Of a DNA stretch of 64,000 nucleotides, positions 1 through 7,029 are shown piece by piece. The stretch is taken from positions 6,746,001-6,810,000 of the forward strand of contig NZ_CP048286.1 in assembly GCF_010365285.1 (NCBI RefSeq), given 5' to 3'. The notes under the pieces were generated by a model, which was not told the origin of the DNA, did not search any database, and was given only the letters and a program-made list of their open reading frames with translations. The stretch is from Paenibacillus rhizovicinus. Lineage in GTDB: Bacteria > Bacillota > Bacilli > Paenibacillales > Paenibacillaceae. The position numbers and the translations under genes are program-made. Numbering within the stretch: the first letter of the stretch is position 1; every line of letters starts with the position of its first letter.

Positions 1-617
1 ATTACGGCTTGGCCGGCAGCCCGAAAGTGAAAGGCCATCCTTACTTCCATATGAAAGCGTTCCTGACGCATCCGTTCAGCGTCATTCGCCACTTCTGCGG
101 CGACATCACGCATATCCAGACGTTCTCCGACCGTCCGGGCTTCCGGCGCAACGCGGGAGACGTCATGGCTTCAATCAACAGCATTCACATGCGGTTCGCG
201 AACGGCGGCGTCGGCTACCTGCTGAGCCAGCGCGGAGATGCCGTTTACGGCCTAGGCGGCTGGTGGAGCCTTGAGATGGCAGGCTCGAAAGGCACGTTCT
301 GCATCGAGAACTGCGTGGAGAAAGTGTCGTACTGGAAAGCCGAGAAAGGCATTCCGGCGATCAGCCAGCAGCCGGTTCCAGAAGTGACGGACTACGGCGT
401 TACGGACTTCAACCGCACGTTCAACAACCGTCTGCGCGCATTCCTCGAGGACGTATCCGCACGCGTGCCGTTCGATCAATTGCGCGCGAACGGCCGCGAT
501 GCGCTGGCCGTGCTGGAATACACGTTCGCGGTTATCGAATCGTACGAGAACGGCGGCGAACTCGTTCGTCCGCATCCGCTGCCGCCGCTGCACGGCGATC
601 CTTTGTTCATGAGATAA
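1..617 (+). CDS. Gfo/Idh/MocA-family oxidoreductase, C-terminal part (5' truncated by window)
   Basis: The reading frame is open from the first bases, so the N-terminal Rossmann domain lies outside the window. What remains (about 204 residues) looks like the C-terminal alpha/beta domain of NAD(P)-dependent sugar dehydrogenases of the Gfo/Idh/MocA family: a histidine-containing helix (HPFSVIRHFCGD), then beta strands of the type NSIHMRFANGGVGYLL and a GSKGTFCIEN segment that normally packs against the active site. The family oxidises or epimerises sugars and cyclitols in the cytoplasm. It is the first visible gene of a co-directional run with an isomerase, sulfatase-fold enzymes and a second Gfo/Idh gene. 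The TTG at position 9 is internal, not a start. Substrate unknown. Confidence 0.8.
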   Translation, partial: YGLAGSPKVKGHPYFHMKAFLTHPFSVIRHFCGDITHIQTFSDRPGFRRNAGDVMASINSIHMRFANGGVGYLLSQRGDAVYGLGGWWSLEMAGSKGTFCIENCVEKVSYWKAEKGIPAISQQPVPEVTDYGVTDFNRTFNNRLRAFLEDVSARVPFDQLRANGRDALAVLEYTFAVIESYENGGELVRPHPLPPLHGDPLFMR

Positions 618-755
618 CGTTTGGTCCCGGAAACCTTGGCAGGGCGCTGCTCTTCGCTGGCGCCTTGCCGGGTTCGAGGTCTTGATTCGCTAGATAATCG
701 TTAATGAACCGAAATCCATTTTCCTATCCGCCACATACCAGGAGGTTATTCATTC

Positions 756-1559
756 ATGATTTCATTAGGCGTCAACTCGGTACTGTTCAAGAACTACACG
801 TTCGCCGAAGCGGCCCGTCTTATCGCGGCCAGCGGCTATGACGGCGTTGAAATATCCGCCATTCAAGGCATGTGCGAGCATCTCGATCTGAGCCGCTGGG
901 AAGAGCAGAAGGACGAATTGCAGTCGATCGCGAGCGAGAACGGACTGAAATTCCTGTCCATGGAAGTCGCGTCGCTTAGCGACGAACGTCTCATTCCGGC
1001 ATTCAAAGCAGCCGCGGCAATCGGCATCCCGGTCGTCAACGTCGGACCGGGCGGCAAATCCGGCGTCGACGAGGATCTGGCGCATTCCATCTCGGAATTG
1101 ACCCGCTTGTCCGATATCGCCGCTTCTTACGGCGTCACGCTCTGCGTGAAAGCGCATGTCGGCAACGCGATCTATAATACGCCGACGACGCTTGCCGCGA
1201 TGGAGCAGATCGCTTCGCCCGCATTCGGCATCGACATGGATCCGAGCCATGTCCACCGTTCCGGCGAGAACGCCGAAGAAGCGCTTCCGGCCGTCCTCAG
1301 CCGCGTGAAGCATGTCCATATCCGCGATTGCAAGGGCCGCGCGCAAGGTCCGGGTCCCATCCAGCTTCAAGCTTGCGGACGCGGCGACATCGACCTGTTC
1401 GGCTATTGCGCCGCAATGGTGGACGGCGGCTACGACGGCCCTGTCGTGCTCGAAGTCATCGGCGCGACGCCCGAACATACGATCGAACAAGTGACGGCCG
1501 TCGCGGCCGAATCCTACGGATACCTGAACGCCTGCCTCAAAAAATTAGGAGCGCGCTAA
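756..1559 (+). CDS. Sugar phosphate isomerase/epimerase (AP-endonuclease-2-like TIM barrel)
   Basis: A 267-residue TIM-barrel protein of the xylose isomerase-like / IolE-IolI superfamily. Visible metal and catalytic-site strands are GYDGVEIS near residues 28-35, FGIDMDPSH, KHVHIRDCKG and GPVVLEVIG; the Glu, Asp, His and Glu they carry are the usual divalent-metal ligands. Members isomerise or epimerise keto-sugars and inosose-type cyclitols. An AGGAGGT box precedes the ATG by about ten bases. The gene lies 138 bases after the preceding oxidoreductase and 22 bases before the first sulfatase-like gene, so it probably shares their transcript. Pairing with Gfo/Idh enzymes is typical of sugar or cyclitol catabolic operons. 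The exact substrate cannot be read from sequence. Confidence 0.85.
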   Translation: MISLGVNSVLFKNYTFAEAARLIAASGYDGVEISAIQGMCEHLDLSRWEEQKDELQSIASENGLKFLSMEVASLSDERLIPAFKAAAAIGIPVVNVGPGGKSGVDEDLAHSISELTRLSDIAASYGVTLCVKAHVGNAIYNTPTTLAAMEQIASPAFGIDMDPSHVHRSGENAEEALPAVLSRVKHVHIRDCKGRAQGPGPIQLQACGRGDIDLFGYCAAMVDGGYDGPVVLEVIGATPEHTIEQVTAVAAESYGYLNACLKKLGAR

Positions 1560-1581
1560 CCGCCGCCAAGGAGGAACTCCC

Positions 1582-3045
1582 ATGTCTGCCAAGAAACCGA
1601 ATTTGATCCTGTTCGGCATCGACAGCCTGCGCCGCGACCATATGAGCGGTTACGGCTACGGCAAGCTGACGACGCCTTATATCGATAAACTCGCTTCCGA
1701 AGGCGTACTGTTCGAGCAGCATTTCAGCCCGAGCATCCCGACGACGCCGGCTTACGCATCCATGCTCACGGGCAAGGACGTATTTGGTACCGACGTCGTG
1801 GCGCTGCGCCACGAAGGTCCACTGGGCGGTCACGTGAAGACGCTGGCCGAGGTGCTGGAAGAGAACGGCTACAACACGACCTGCATCGGTTTCACTGGCA
1901 ATCCGTCCGCGCGCGGGTTCCAAACGTATCTGAACTACGAATCGTGGGTGCCCGACGCGGAAACGGGCAGAACGCCGAAGGCCGAGAACTTGAATAACGT
2001 CGCGATTCCGGAGCTTGATCGGCTCGCGGCCGACGAGAAGCCGTTCTTCCTCTTCCTTCGCCACATGGATCCGCATTCGCCTTACTTGCCGCCGCAGCCG
2101 TTCGAGCGCATGTTCTACGGCAAGGACGAGAAGGACCCTAACAATTCGTCGATGGAACCGGTCTACAATTTCAAGCCTTTCGGGGATTTCCTGAAATCGT
2201 GGATCGGCGAAGAGGTCACCGACCAAGAGTACGTGACAGCGCAGTACGACGGCTCCGTTGCCTATATGGATATTTGCATCCAGTCGATCTTCACGAAGCT
2301 CGAACATATGGGCATCGAGGAGGAGACGCTGATCGTCATTACGGCGGATCACGGCGAAACGCTCTACGAGCACGACTGCTTCTTCGATCATCACGGCCTC
2401 TACGATTGCACGCTCGTGGTGCCGCTTATCTTCAAATATCCGGGCCGCGTACCCGCAGGCAAACGCGTCGAGAGCGTCAGCGTCATCGCCGATATCATGC
2501 CGACCGTATTGAACTTGCTGGATGTGGATACCGGCGAAACGTACGACGGCCGCAATTTGGTGCCGATGATGAACGGGCAATCCGATCCGTCCGAAGAGCT
2601 GACCGAGCTGTACATCACCGAATGCACGTGGATGCGCAAGCACGGCTGGCGCACGCCGGAGTGGAAGCTTATCGTGGCTCTGGAGCCGGACTTCCATGGC
2701 AAGCCGGAAGTCGAATTGTACCATTTGATCCGCGACCCCGGGGAGAACGTCAACCTGGCCGAGCAGGAGCCCGCAGTCGTGGAATTGCTGCGCGGACGGA
2801 TGCTCGATTACATCGCCAAACGCGAAGACCAGGTGGAACGGACGAATCCGATTTACACGAACGTCAATTGGAACGGCCACAACCGTGCTTTCACGTCGTC
2901 GGAAGACGCGTACGAGTCGCTCTACATCGGTTCCATCGTCAGTGCCCGCTCGCTGCAGGCGAAGGACAAAGTGAAGGAACAGGCAGAAGAGCAGGCAGAG
3001 GAACAAGCGCAGGAACAAGAGAAAGAAACGGTCGGCAATGATTAA
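1582..3045 (+). CDS. Sulfatase-fold (alkaline phosphatase superfamily) hydrolase with Thr in place of formylglycine Cys
   Basis: A 487-residue PF00884-type protein. It has the N-terminal metal site strand LILFGIDSLRRDHMSGYGYG, a FFLFLRHMDPHSPYLPP segment and the second metal site ITADHGETLYEHD. The nucleophile box that reads C-x-P-x-R in true type I sulfatases here reads T54-T-P-A-Y-A-S-M-L-T-G, so Cys is Thr and Arg is Tyr. Without Cys or Ser, formylglycine cannot form; Thr nucleophiles are known in phosphoryl-transfer members of the superfamily (NPP, EptA, LtaS). I therefore infer a phosphodiesterase, phosphatase or transferase rather than a sulfatase. There is no signal peptide. The C-terminus is a Glu/Gln/Lys-rich coil (EQAEEQAEEQAQEQEKE). 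RBS AAGGAGG; the end overlaps the next gene by eight bases. Confidence 0.82.
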   Translation: MSAKKPNLILFGIDSLRRDHMSGYGYGKLTTPYIDKLASEGVLFEQHFSPSIPTTPAYASMLTGKDVFGTDVVALRHEGPLGGHVKTLAEVLEENGYNTTCIGFTGNPSARGFQTYLNYESWVPDAETGRTPKAENLNNVAIPELDRLAADEKPFFLFLRHMDPHSPYLPPQPFERMFYGKDEKDPNNSSMEPVYNFKPFGDFLKSWIGEEVTDQEYVTAQYDGSVAYMDICIQSIFTKLEHMGIEEETLIVITADHGETLYEHDCFFDHHGLYDCTLVVPLIFKYPGRVPAGKRVESVSVIADIMPTVLNLLDVDTGETYDGRNLVPMMNGQSDPSEELTELYITECTWMRKHGWRTPEWKLIVALEPDFHGKPEVELYHLIRDPGENVNLAEQEPAVVELLRGRMLDYIAKREDQVERTNPIYTNVNWNGHNRAFTSSEDAYESLYIGSIVSARSLQAKDKVKEQAEEQAEEQAQEQEKETVGND

Positions 3046-4036
3046 GGTCGCGGTCGTAGGCGTCAACAACATCGGCAAAATCCACTGCGAGGCGTACAAA
3101 CGCCTTCCCGATACCGAGCTTGCGGCGGTATGCGATCTCATGCCGGAACGGGCGGAAACGGCGGGGCGCCTGCACGGCGTTCCGTCTTATACGGACCTGC
3201 GCGAGCTGCTGGCACGCGAAAGCGTCGACGTCGTCATCGTGGCGACGGCCGGCGTCGAGAAGGGCAGTCATCACTACGAACCGGCCATGATCGCGCTGGA
3301 AGCGGGGAAGGCGGTCTTCGTCGAGAAGCCGCTCTCGAACAATATCGAAGAAGCGCGGCGCATGGTCGCTTTCGCCCGGGAACGTGATCTCGTGCTTGCC
3401 TGCAACCTTAACCACCGGTTCACGCCGGCAGCCTACAAAGCCAAGGAGCTTGTCGATGCCGGCAAGCTCGGCTCGCTGCTCTTCCTCAATATGCGGCTTA
3501 CGATCCGAAATCCGCAGGAGGATACGGAATGGCTGCATATGCGCGCGCTGCATCCGCATTCGATCGATGTCATGCGTTACTTCGCTGGCGACGTGAAGCG
3601 GGTGCAGGCGTTCATGACCAAAGCGCCGGGCCGAACGTCGTGGTCGACGGTATCGGTCAATATGGAGTTCGCTTCGGGCGCCGTCGGTCATCTGACCGGC
3701 AGCTACGACATGTCGATGCGCCATCCGATCGAGTATTGCGAAGTCGCGGGTCATGAAGGTCGCCTCGTCGTCGATAACGTCTACGAGAGCATGACCTATT
3801 ACCCGCATCATTCCGATGAGCTGACGGTCGTGCGCAATTCGATATTCGGCGGGATGAAAGGATTCGACGACACGTTCGATCAACGGATCGGCTGTTTTAT
3901 CGAAGAGCTCAAGAAAGGCGTTAAACCGCAGGAAATTACCGCATCAGGAGCGGACGCGCTCGCGGCCCAGGAAGTCATCGAGGCGGCCATCCGGTCGCAG
4001 CAGCTTGGGGGCGCTCCCGTTACAGTCCCTTCGTAG
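3038..4036 (+). CDS. Gfo/Idh/MocA-family NAD(P)-dependent oxidoreductase
   Basis: A complete 332-residue Gfo/Idh/MocA enzyme. The N-terminal nucleotide-binding motif reads VAVVGVNNIGKIHCEAY, with Asn where a glycine is usual. The EKPL motif whose lysine contacts substrate and cofactor is present (VFVEKPLSNN), as is the substrate-site helix ALHPHSIDVMRYFAGD with its histidine. It probably oxidises or epimerises a sugar or cyclitol with NAD(P)H in the cytoplasm. The start overlaps the preceding sulfatase-fold gene by eight bases, implying translational coupling. Together with the truncated oxidoreductase at the window edge it makes two such enzymes in one operon, suggesting a multi-step redox epimerisation or degradation route. 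Substrate unresolved. Confidence 0.88.
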   Translation: MIKVAVVGVNNIGKIHCEAYKRLPDTELAAVCDLMPERAETAGRLHGVPSYTDLRELLARESVDVVIVATAGVEKGSHHYEPAMIALEAGKAVFVEKPLSNNIEEARRMVAFARERDLVLACNLNHRFTPAAYKAKELVDAGKLGSLLFLNMRLTIRNPQEDTEWLHMRALHPHSIDVMRYFAGDVKRVQAFMTKAPGRTSWSTVSVNMEFASGAVGHLTGSYDMSMRHPIEYCEVAGHEGRLVVDNVYESMTYYPHHSDELTVVRNSIFGGMKGFDDTFDQRIGCFIEELKKGVKPQEITASGADALAAQEVIEAAIRSQQLGGAPVTVPS

Positions 4037-4069
4037 GGATGCTTCAGGAGAGATGGAGGAGAGCATATA

Positions 4070-4630
4070 ATGAACAACAGTCATGGCGCGGTACTTTGGT
4101 TCACCGGCTTGTCGGGCGCCGGCAAGACGACAACGGCATCCGCCGTTCTGCAGAAGCTGCTCGAGCGCGGCCGCCGCGCGGAGCTGCTCGACGGCGACGA
4201 GATCCGGACCGTCATCTGCAAAGGGCTTGGCTTCAGCATGGAAGACCGTTTCGAGAACGTGAGACGGATCGCCTATATCGCCAATCTGCTGTCGCGCAAC
4301 GGCGTCGACGTGCTGGTCTCGGCCATCAGTCCATACCGGGCGATGCGGGCTTACGCACAAGAACAGATCCCCGATTTCGTCGAAGTCTATGTCAGCTGTC
4401 CGCTTCACGTCTGCGAAATGCGCGACGTGAAGGGGCTTTACGCGAAGGCGCGCTCCGGCGAGATCCAGCATTTCACGGGCGTTTCGGACCCTTACGAGGA
4501 GCCGCTGAATCCGAATATCACGCTGTGCACGTCAAGCGCCCCGCTGGACGAGAACGTGCAGACGGTGCTGGCCTATCTGGATCAGAAGAAGCACCGCTTC
4601 CATCATCAGCCCGGAAAGGACGCGATCTAA
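4070..4630 (+). CDS. cysC: Adenylylsulfate (APS) kinase-like protein, CysC family
   Basis: A 186-residue P-loop kinase matching the CysC family along its length: Walker A GLSGAGKTT (residues 13-21), LDGDEIR at 40-46, the FENVRRIAYIANLL helix, the ISPYR motif near 86-90, and the late block DVKGLYAKARSGEIQHFTG followed by DPYEEPLNPNI. CysC converts APS plus ATP to PAPS. No ATP sulfurylase, PAPS reductase or sulfotransferase is visible; instead the gene sits between a Gfo/Idh gene and a second Thr-type sulfatase-fold gene, ending one base before that gene begins. It may supply PAPS for a sulfated metabolite, or be a repurposed kinase for a pathway-specific hydroxyl group. Family assignment is firm; substrate in this operon is not. 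Confidence 0.85.
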   Translation: MNNSHGAVLWFTGLSGAGKTTTASAVLQKLLERGRRAELLDGDEIRTVICKGLGFSMEDRFENVRRIAYIANLLSRNGVDVLVSAISPYRAMRAYAQEQIPDFVEVYVSCPLHVCEMRDVKGLYAKARSGEIQHFTGVSDPYEEPLNPNITLCTSSAPLDENVQTVLAYLDQKKHRFHHQPGKDAI

Positions 4631-4631
4631 C

Positions 4632-6056
4632 ATGAAAATCATCCTGATCTCGCTAGACACGCTCCGGGCTTCGAGGATGAGCGGCTACGGTTACGGGAAA
4701 CGGACCAGTCCGCATATGGACCGGATCGCGAGAGACGGCGTTCTGTTCGAGCGCGCTTATGCGGCGGACATTCCGACGGAAGTGGCGCACACGGGCGTTT
4801 TCACGGGCAAAATCGGCCTGACGACCGGCGTCGTCTCCCACGGCTCCGACTTGACGCATTTGCCGAAGTCGGTGGAATGGCTGCCGAATCTGCTGCGCGG
4901 CGCCGGCTTCACGACAGGGGCCGTCGACAATCTGTATCAGCTCAAGGAATGGTTCGCCCGCGGCTTCAACTATTACATCAACACCGTCGGCGGCAACCGC
5001 TGGATCGACGGCAGCACGATCAACGGGCTCGCGCTGCCGTGGATCGAACAGCATAAGGACGAATCGTTCTTCCTGTTCCTGCATTATTGGGATGCGCATA
5101 CGCCGTATTTGCCTCCGGCCTCCTACGTTCCGGAGTTTTACGATGCATCGAAAGATCCGTTCGACCCCGCGAATGCGAGCATGGAGCCGGCCTACAACCA
5201 TACCGCTTATCCGTTCTTCAAGCATCATCACTACGATCTCGTCGGCCGCGTGACGGATACCGATTATTACGACGCGCTGTACGATGCGGAAATTCGATAT
5301 TTGGACGATCGCTTGAAGGAACTCGACGATCACTTAGCGAAACTTGGTATACAGGAAGAAACGCTCCTCGTCCTGTTCGGCGATCATGGCGAAAGCTTGA
5401 CGGAGCATGACATCTACTGGGATCATTGCGGACTCTACGAACCGACGGTCCATGTGCCGCTCATTATGCGCTGGCCGGGACGGATTCCCGCCGGCAGAAG
5501 AGTGCCTGGACTCGTCCAACAGGCGGATATCCTCCCGACATTGCTGGATGCCGTGCGCCGCGAAACGCCGGCCGGCATCGCCGGCGACAAGCTGGCCGAT
5601 CCGGCCGGTTTGGACGGCAAAAGCTTGTGGAGCGCGATCGAAGGGACGTCCGACGGCACGCGCGAATCGTTGTACTTGAGCGAATGCGCCTGGCAGGCGG
5701 CCCGCGCGATCCGCAACGATCGCTACAAGCTGATCGTTACGTACGACGCAGGCCCGTTCCGCAGGCCGCCGCGCGAGCTGTACGATTTGTCCGCGGACCC
5801 GCAGGAAACCGTCAATCTGGCCGAGACCAGACCGGATATCGCGGATGCGCTGGAGAGCCAGCTGAACGCGTTCGTGGCGAAGAAGCTGGACGGCAAGCCG
5901 GATCCGATGCAGGAGCAGCTGACCCGAAGAGGGCTTCCTTTCCGCAGGCGCATCGAACAAATCTTGAACGCCGCCGGGCTGACATGGGAGCAGTGGGAAC
6001 GCAATCCGGACCGCGCCGTCTTCGATCGCGCGACCGCCGGCATGCAAGGCCATTAA
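4632..6056 (+). CDS. Second sulfatase-fold hydrolase with Thr nucleophile position (paralogue)
   Basis: A 474-residue paralogue of the protein encoded at 1582-3045; both share MSGYGYGK, a FLFL-H-D-H-PYLPP segment, SMEPAYN-type and EHD-DH-GLY blocks. The nucleophile box reads T49-E-V-A-H-T-G-V-F-T-G, so Cys, Pro and Arg of the sulfatase signature are Thr, Val and His. Metal-site elements remain (LISLDTLRASRM, LLVLFGDHGESLTEHD). I infer a Thr-dependent phosphoryl- or sulfuryl-transfer enzyme that cannot use formylglycine. No signal peptide, so it acts in the cytoplasm. It starts one base after the kinase stop codon, so translation of the two is almost certainly coupled. Two diverged copies in one operon suggest related but different substrates. 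Confidence 0.82.
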   Translation: MKIILISLDTLRASRMSGYGYGKRTSPHMDRIARDGVLFERAYAADIPTEVAHTGVFTGKIGLTTGVVSHGSDLTHLPKSVEWLPNLLRGAGFTTGAVDNLYQLKEWFARGFNYYINTVGGNRWIDGSTINGLALPWIEQHKDESFFLFLHYWDAHTPYLPPASYVPEFYDASKDPFDPANASMEPAYNHTAYPFFKHHHYDLVGRVTDTDYYDALYDAEIRYLDDRLKELDDHLAKLGIQEETLLVLFGDHGESLTEHDIYWDHCGLYEPTVHVPLIMRWPGRIPAGRRVPGLVQQADILPTLLDAVRRETPAGIAGDKLADPAGLDGKSLWSAIEGTSDGTRESLYLSECAWQAARAIRNDRYKLIVTYDAGPFRRPPRELYDLSADPQETVNLAETRPDIADALESQLNAFVAKKLDGKPDPMQEQLTRRGLPFRRRIEQILNAAGLTWEQWERNPDRAVFDRATAGMQGH

Positions 6057-6114
6057 CGCCGGTATACGGAGCCGTTATTTGCGCTTGTCAGACACATCGC
6101 AGAGGTGGTCGCGC

Positions 6115-6999
6115 ATGAGAGAAAATATTTTGTCCAGCAACAATTACATGAAATCGGAATTTCCGTTCTGGATTACCCGCACGAGCCAAGGCAACATTCT
6201 GGAGCATGGCCATGAATTCGTGGAGCTGGTGTTCGTCGTCCGCGGCAAAGGCATGCATCTGTTCCACGGCTCGCGTTACGAGATCCAGACGGGGGACGTG
6301 TTCATCATCAATCCGGGGGAAACGCATGCATATGAAGTCGAGCCCGGCGGGCAGATGGAAATCGTCAACTGCCTGTTCATGCCTTCTTTTATTCCGGACG
6401 CGCTGCTGGCCGAGCTCGAAATCACCGATTCCATGGATTATTTCTACGTGCATCCCTTTCTGACCCACGATATGCGGTTCAATCACCATTTGAATTTGAA
6501 GGGCCAGGAAGCCGTCCACGTGTTGGCCTTGTTGGAAGGCATGATCCGCGAGATTAACGCTTGTTCCACGGGACATAAAACGATCATCCGCCTGCAGCTG
6601 ATTGAGCTGCTCGTGTTGTTGTCGCGCTACTATACGCTCATGCCGCAGAATCGTTCGCATCCTTCGCCGCGACAATTGGACCGCGAGCTGACGGCGAAAC
6701 GGATCTACGGCTATCTGGAGCGGAATTACGAGAAGAAAATCACGCTGCAATCGTTGTCGACGCTGTTCAATTCCAGCATCCGGCAGCTGAATCGTCTGAT
6801 GCGCGAGGAGTACGACCGCAGCGTCTTCGAGGTGCTGCACGAAGTGCGAATCGAGCGGGCGAAGCATCTGCTGCTGGAGACGGACGAGAAGGTGATCGTC
6901 GTGGCGACGATGGTCGGCTACGAGGATCAATCGTTCTTCAATCGCTTGTTCGTTCGGCATGTCGGCTGCTCGCCGAGCCATTACCGATCCACCGGCTGA
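6115..6999 (+). CDS. AraC-family transcriptional regulator with N-terminal cupin domain
   Basis: A 294-residue regulator. The N-terminal half is a cupin sensor (HGHEFVELVFVVRGKGMHLF, then GDVFIINPGETHAYEVEPGG). The C-terminal hundred residues carry the two AraC helix-turn-helix motifs, the first around ITLQSLSTLFNSSIRQLNRL and the second in VATMVGYEDQSFFNRLFVRH followed by GCSPSHYRS. I chose the ATG at 6115 because AGAGGTGG precedes it at good spacing; an in-frame TTG at 6079 lacks a ribosome site. The gene lies 58 bases after the second sulfatase-fold gene and 30 bases before the canonical sulfatase, so it probably senses the sugar handled by this locus and activates it. Confidence 0.9.
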   Translation: MRENILSSNNYMKSEFPFWITRTSQGNILEHGHEFVELVFVVRGKGMHLFHGSRYEIQTGDVFIINPGETHAYEVEPGGQMEIVNCLFMPSFIPDALLAELEITDSMDYFYVHPFLTHDMRFNHHLNLKGQEAVHVLALLEGMIREINACSTGHKTIIRLQLIELLVLLSRYYTLMPQNRSHPSPRQLDRELTAKRIYGYLERNYEKKITLQSLSTLFNSSIRQLNRLMREEYDRSVFEVLHEVRIERAKHLLLETDEKVIVVATMVGYEDQSFFNRLFVRHVGCSPSHYRSTG

Positions 7000-7029
7000 A
7001 GACGACTGAAGAGAGGAGCACTGTTCCCC

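Noticed and set aside
638..669. GC-rich hairpin (GGCAGGGCGC / GCGCCTTGCC) between the first two genes as a terminator
   Set aside because: There is no T-run after it and the genes form one pathway; at most it may modulate transcript levels or stability.
1537..3141. Long minus-strand frame (534 codons) opposite the first sulfatase-fold gene
   Set aside because: Arg/His/Leu-rich composition, no ribosome site and no domain pattern; it mirrors the GC-biased codons of the true plus-strand gene.
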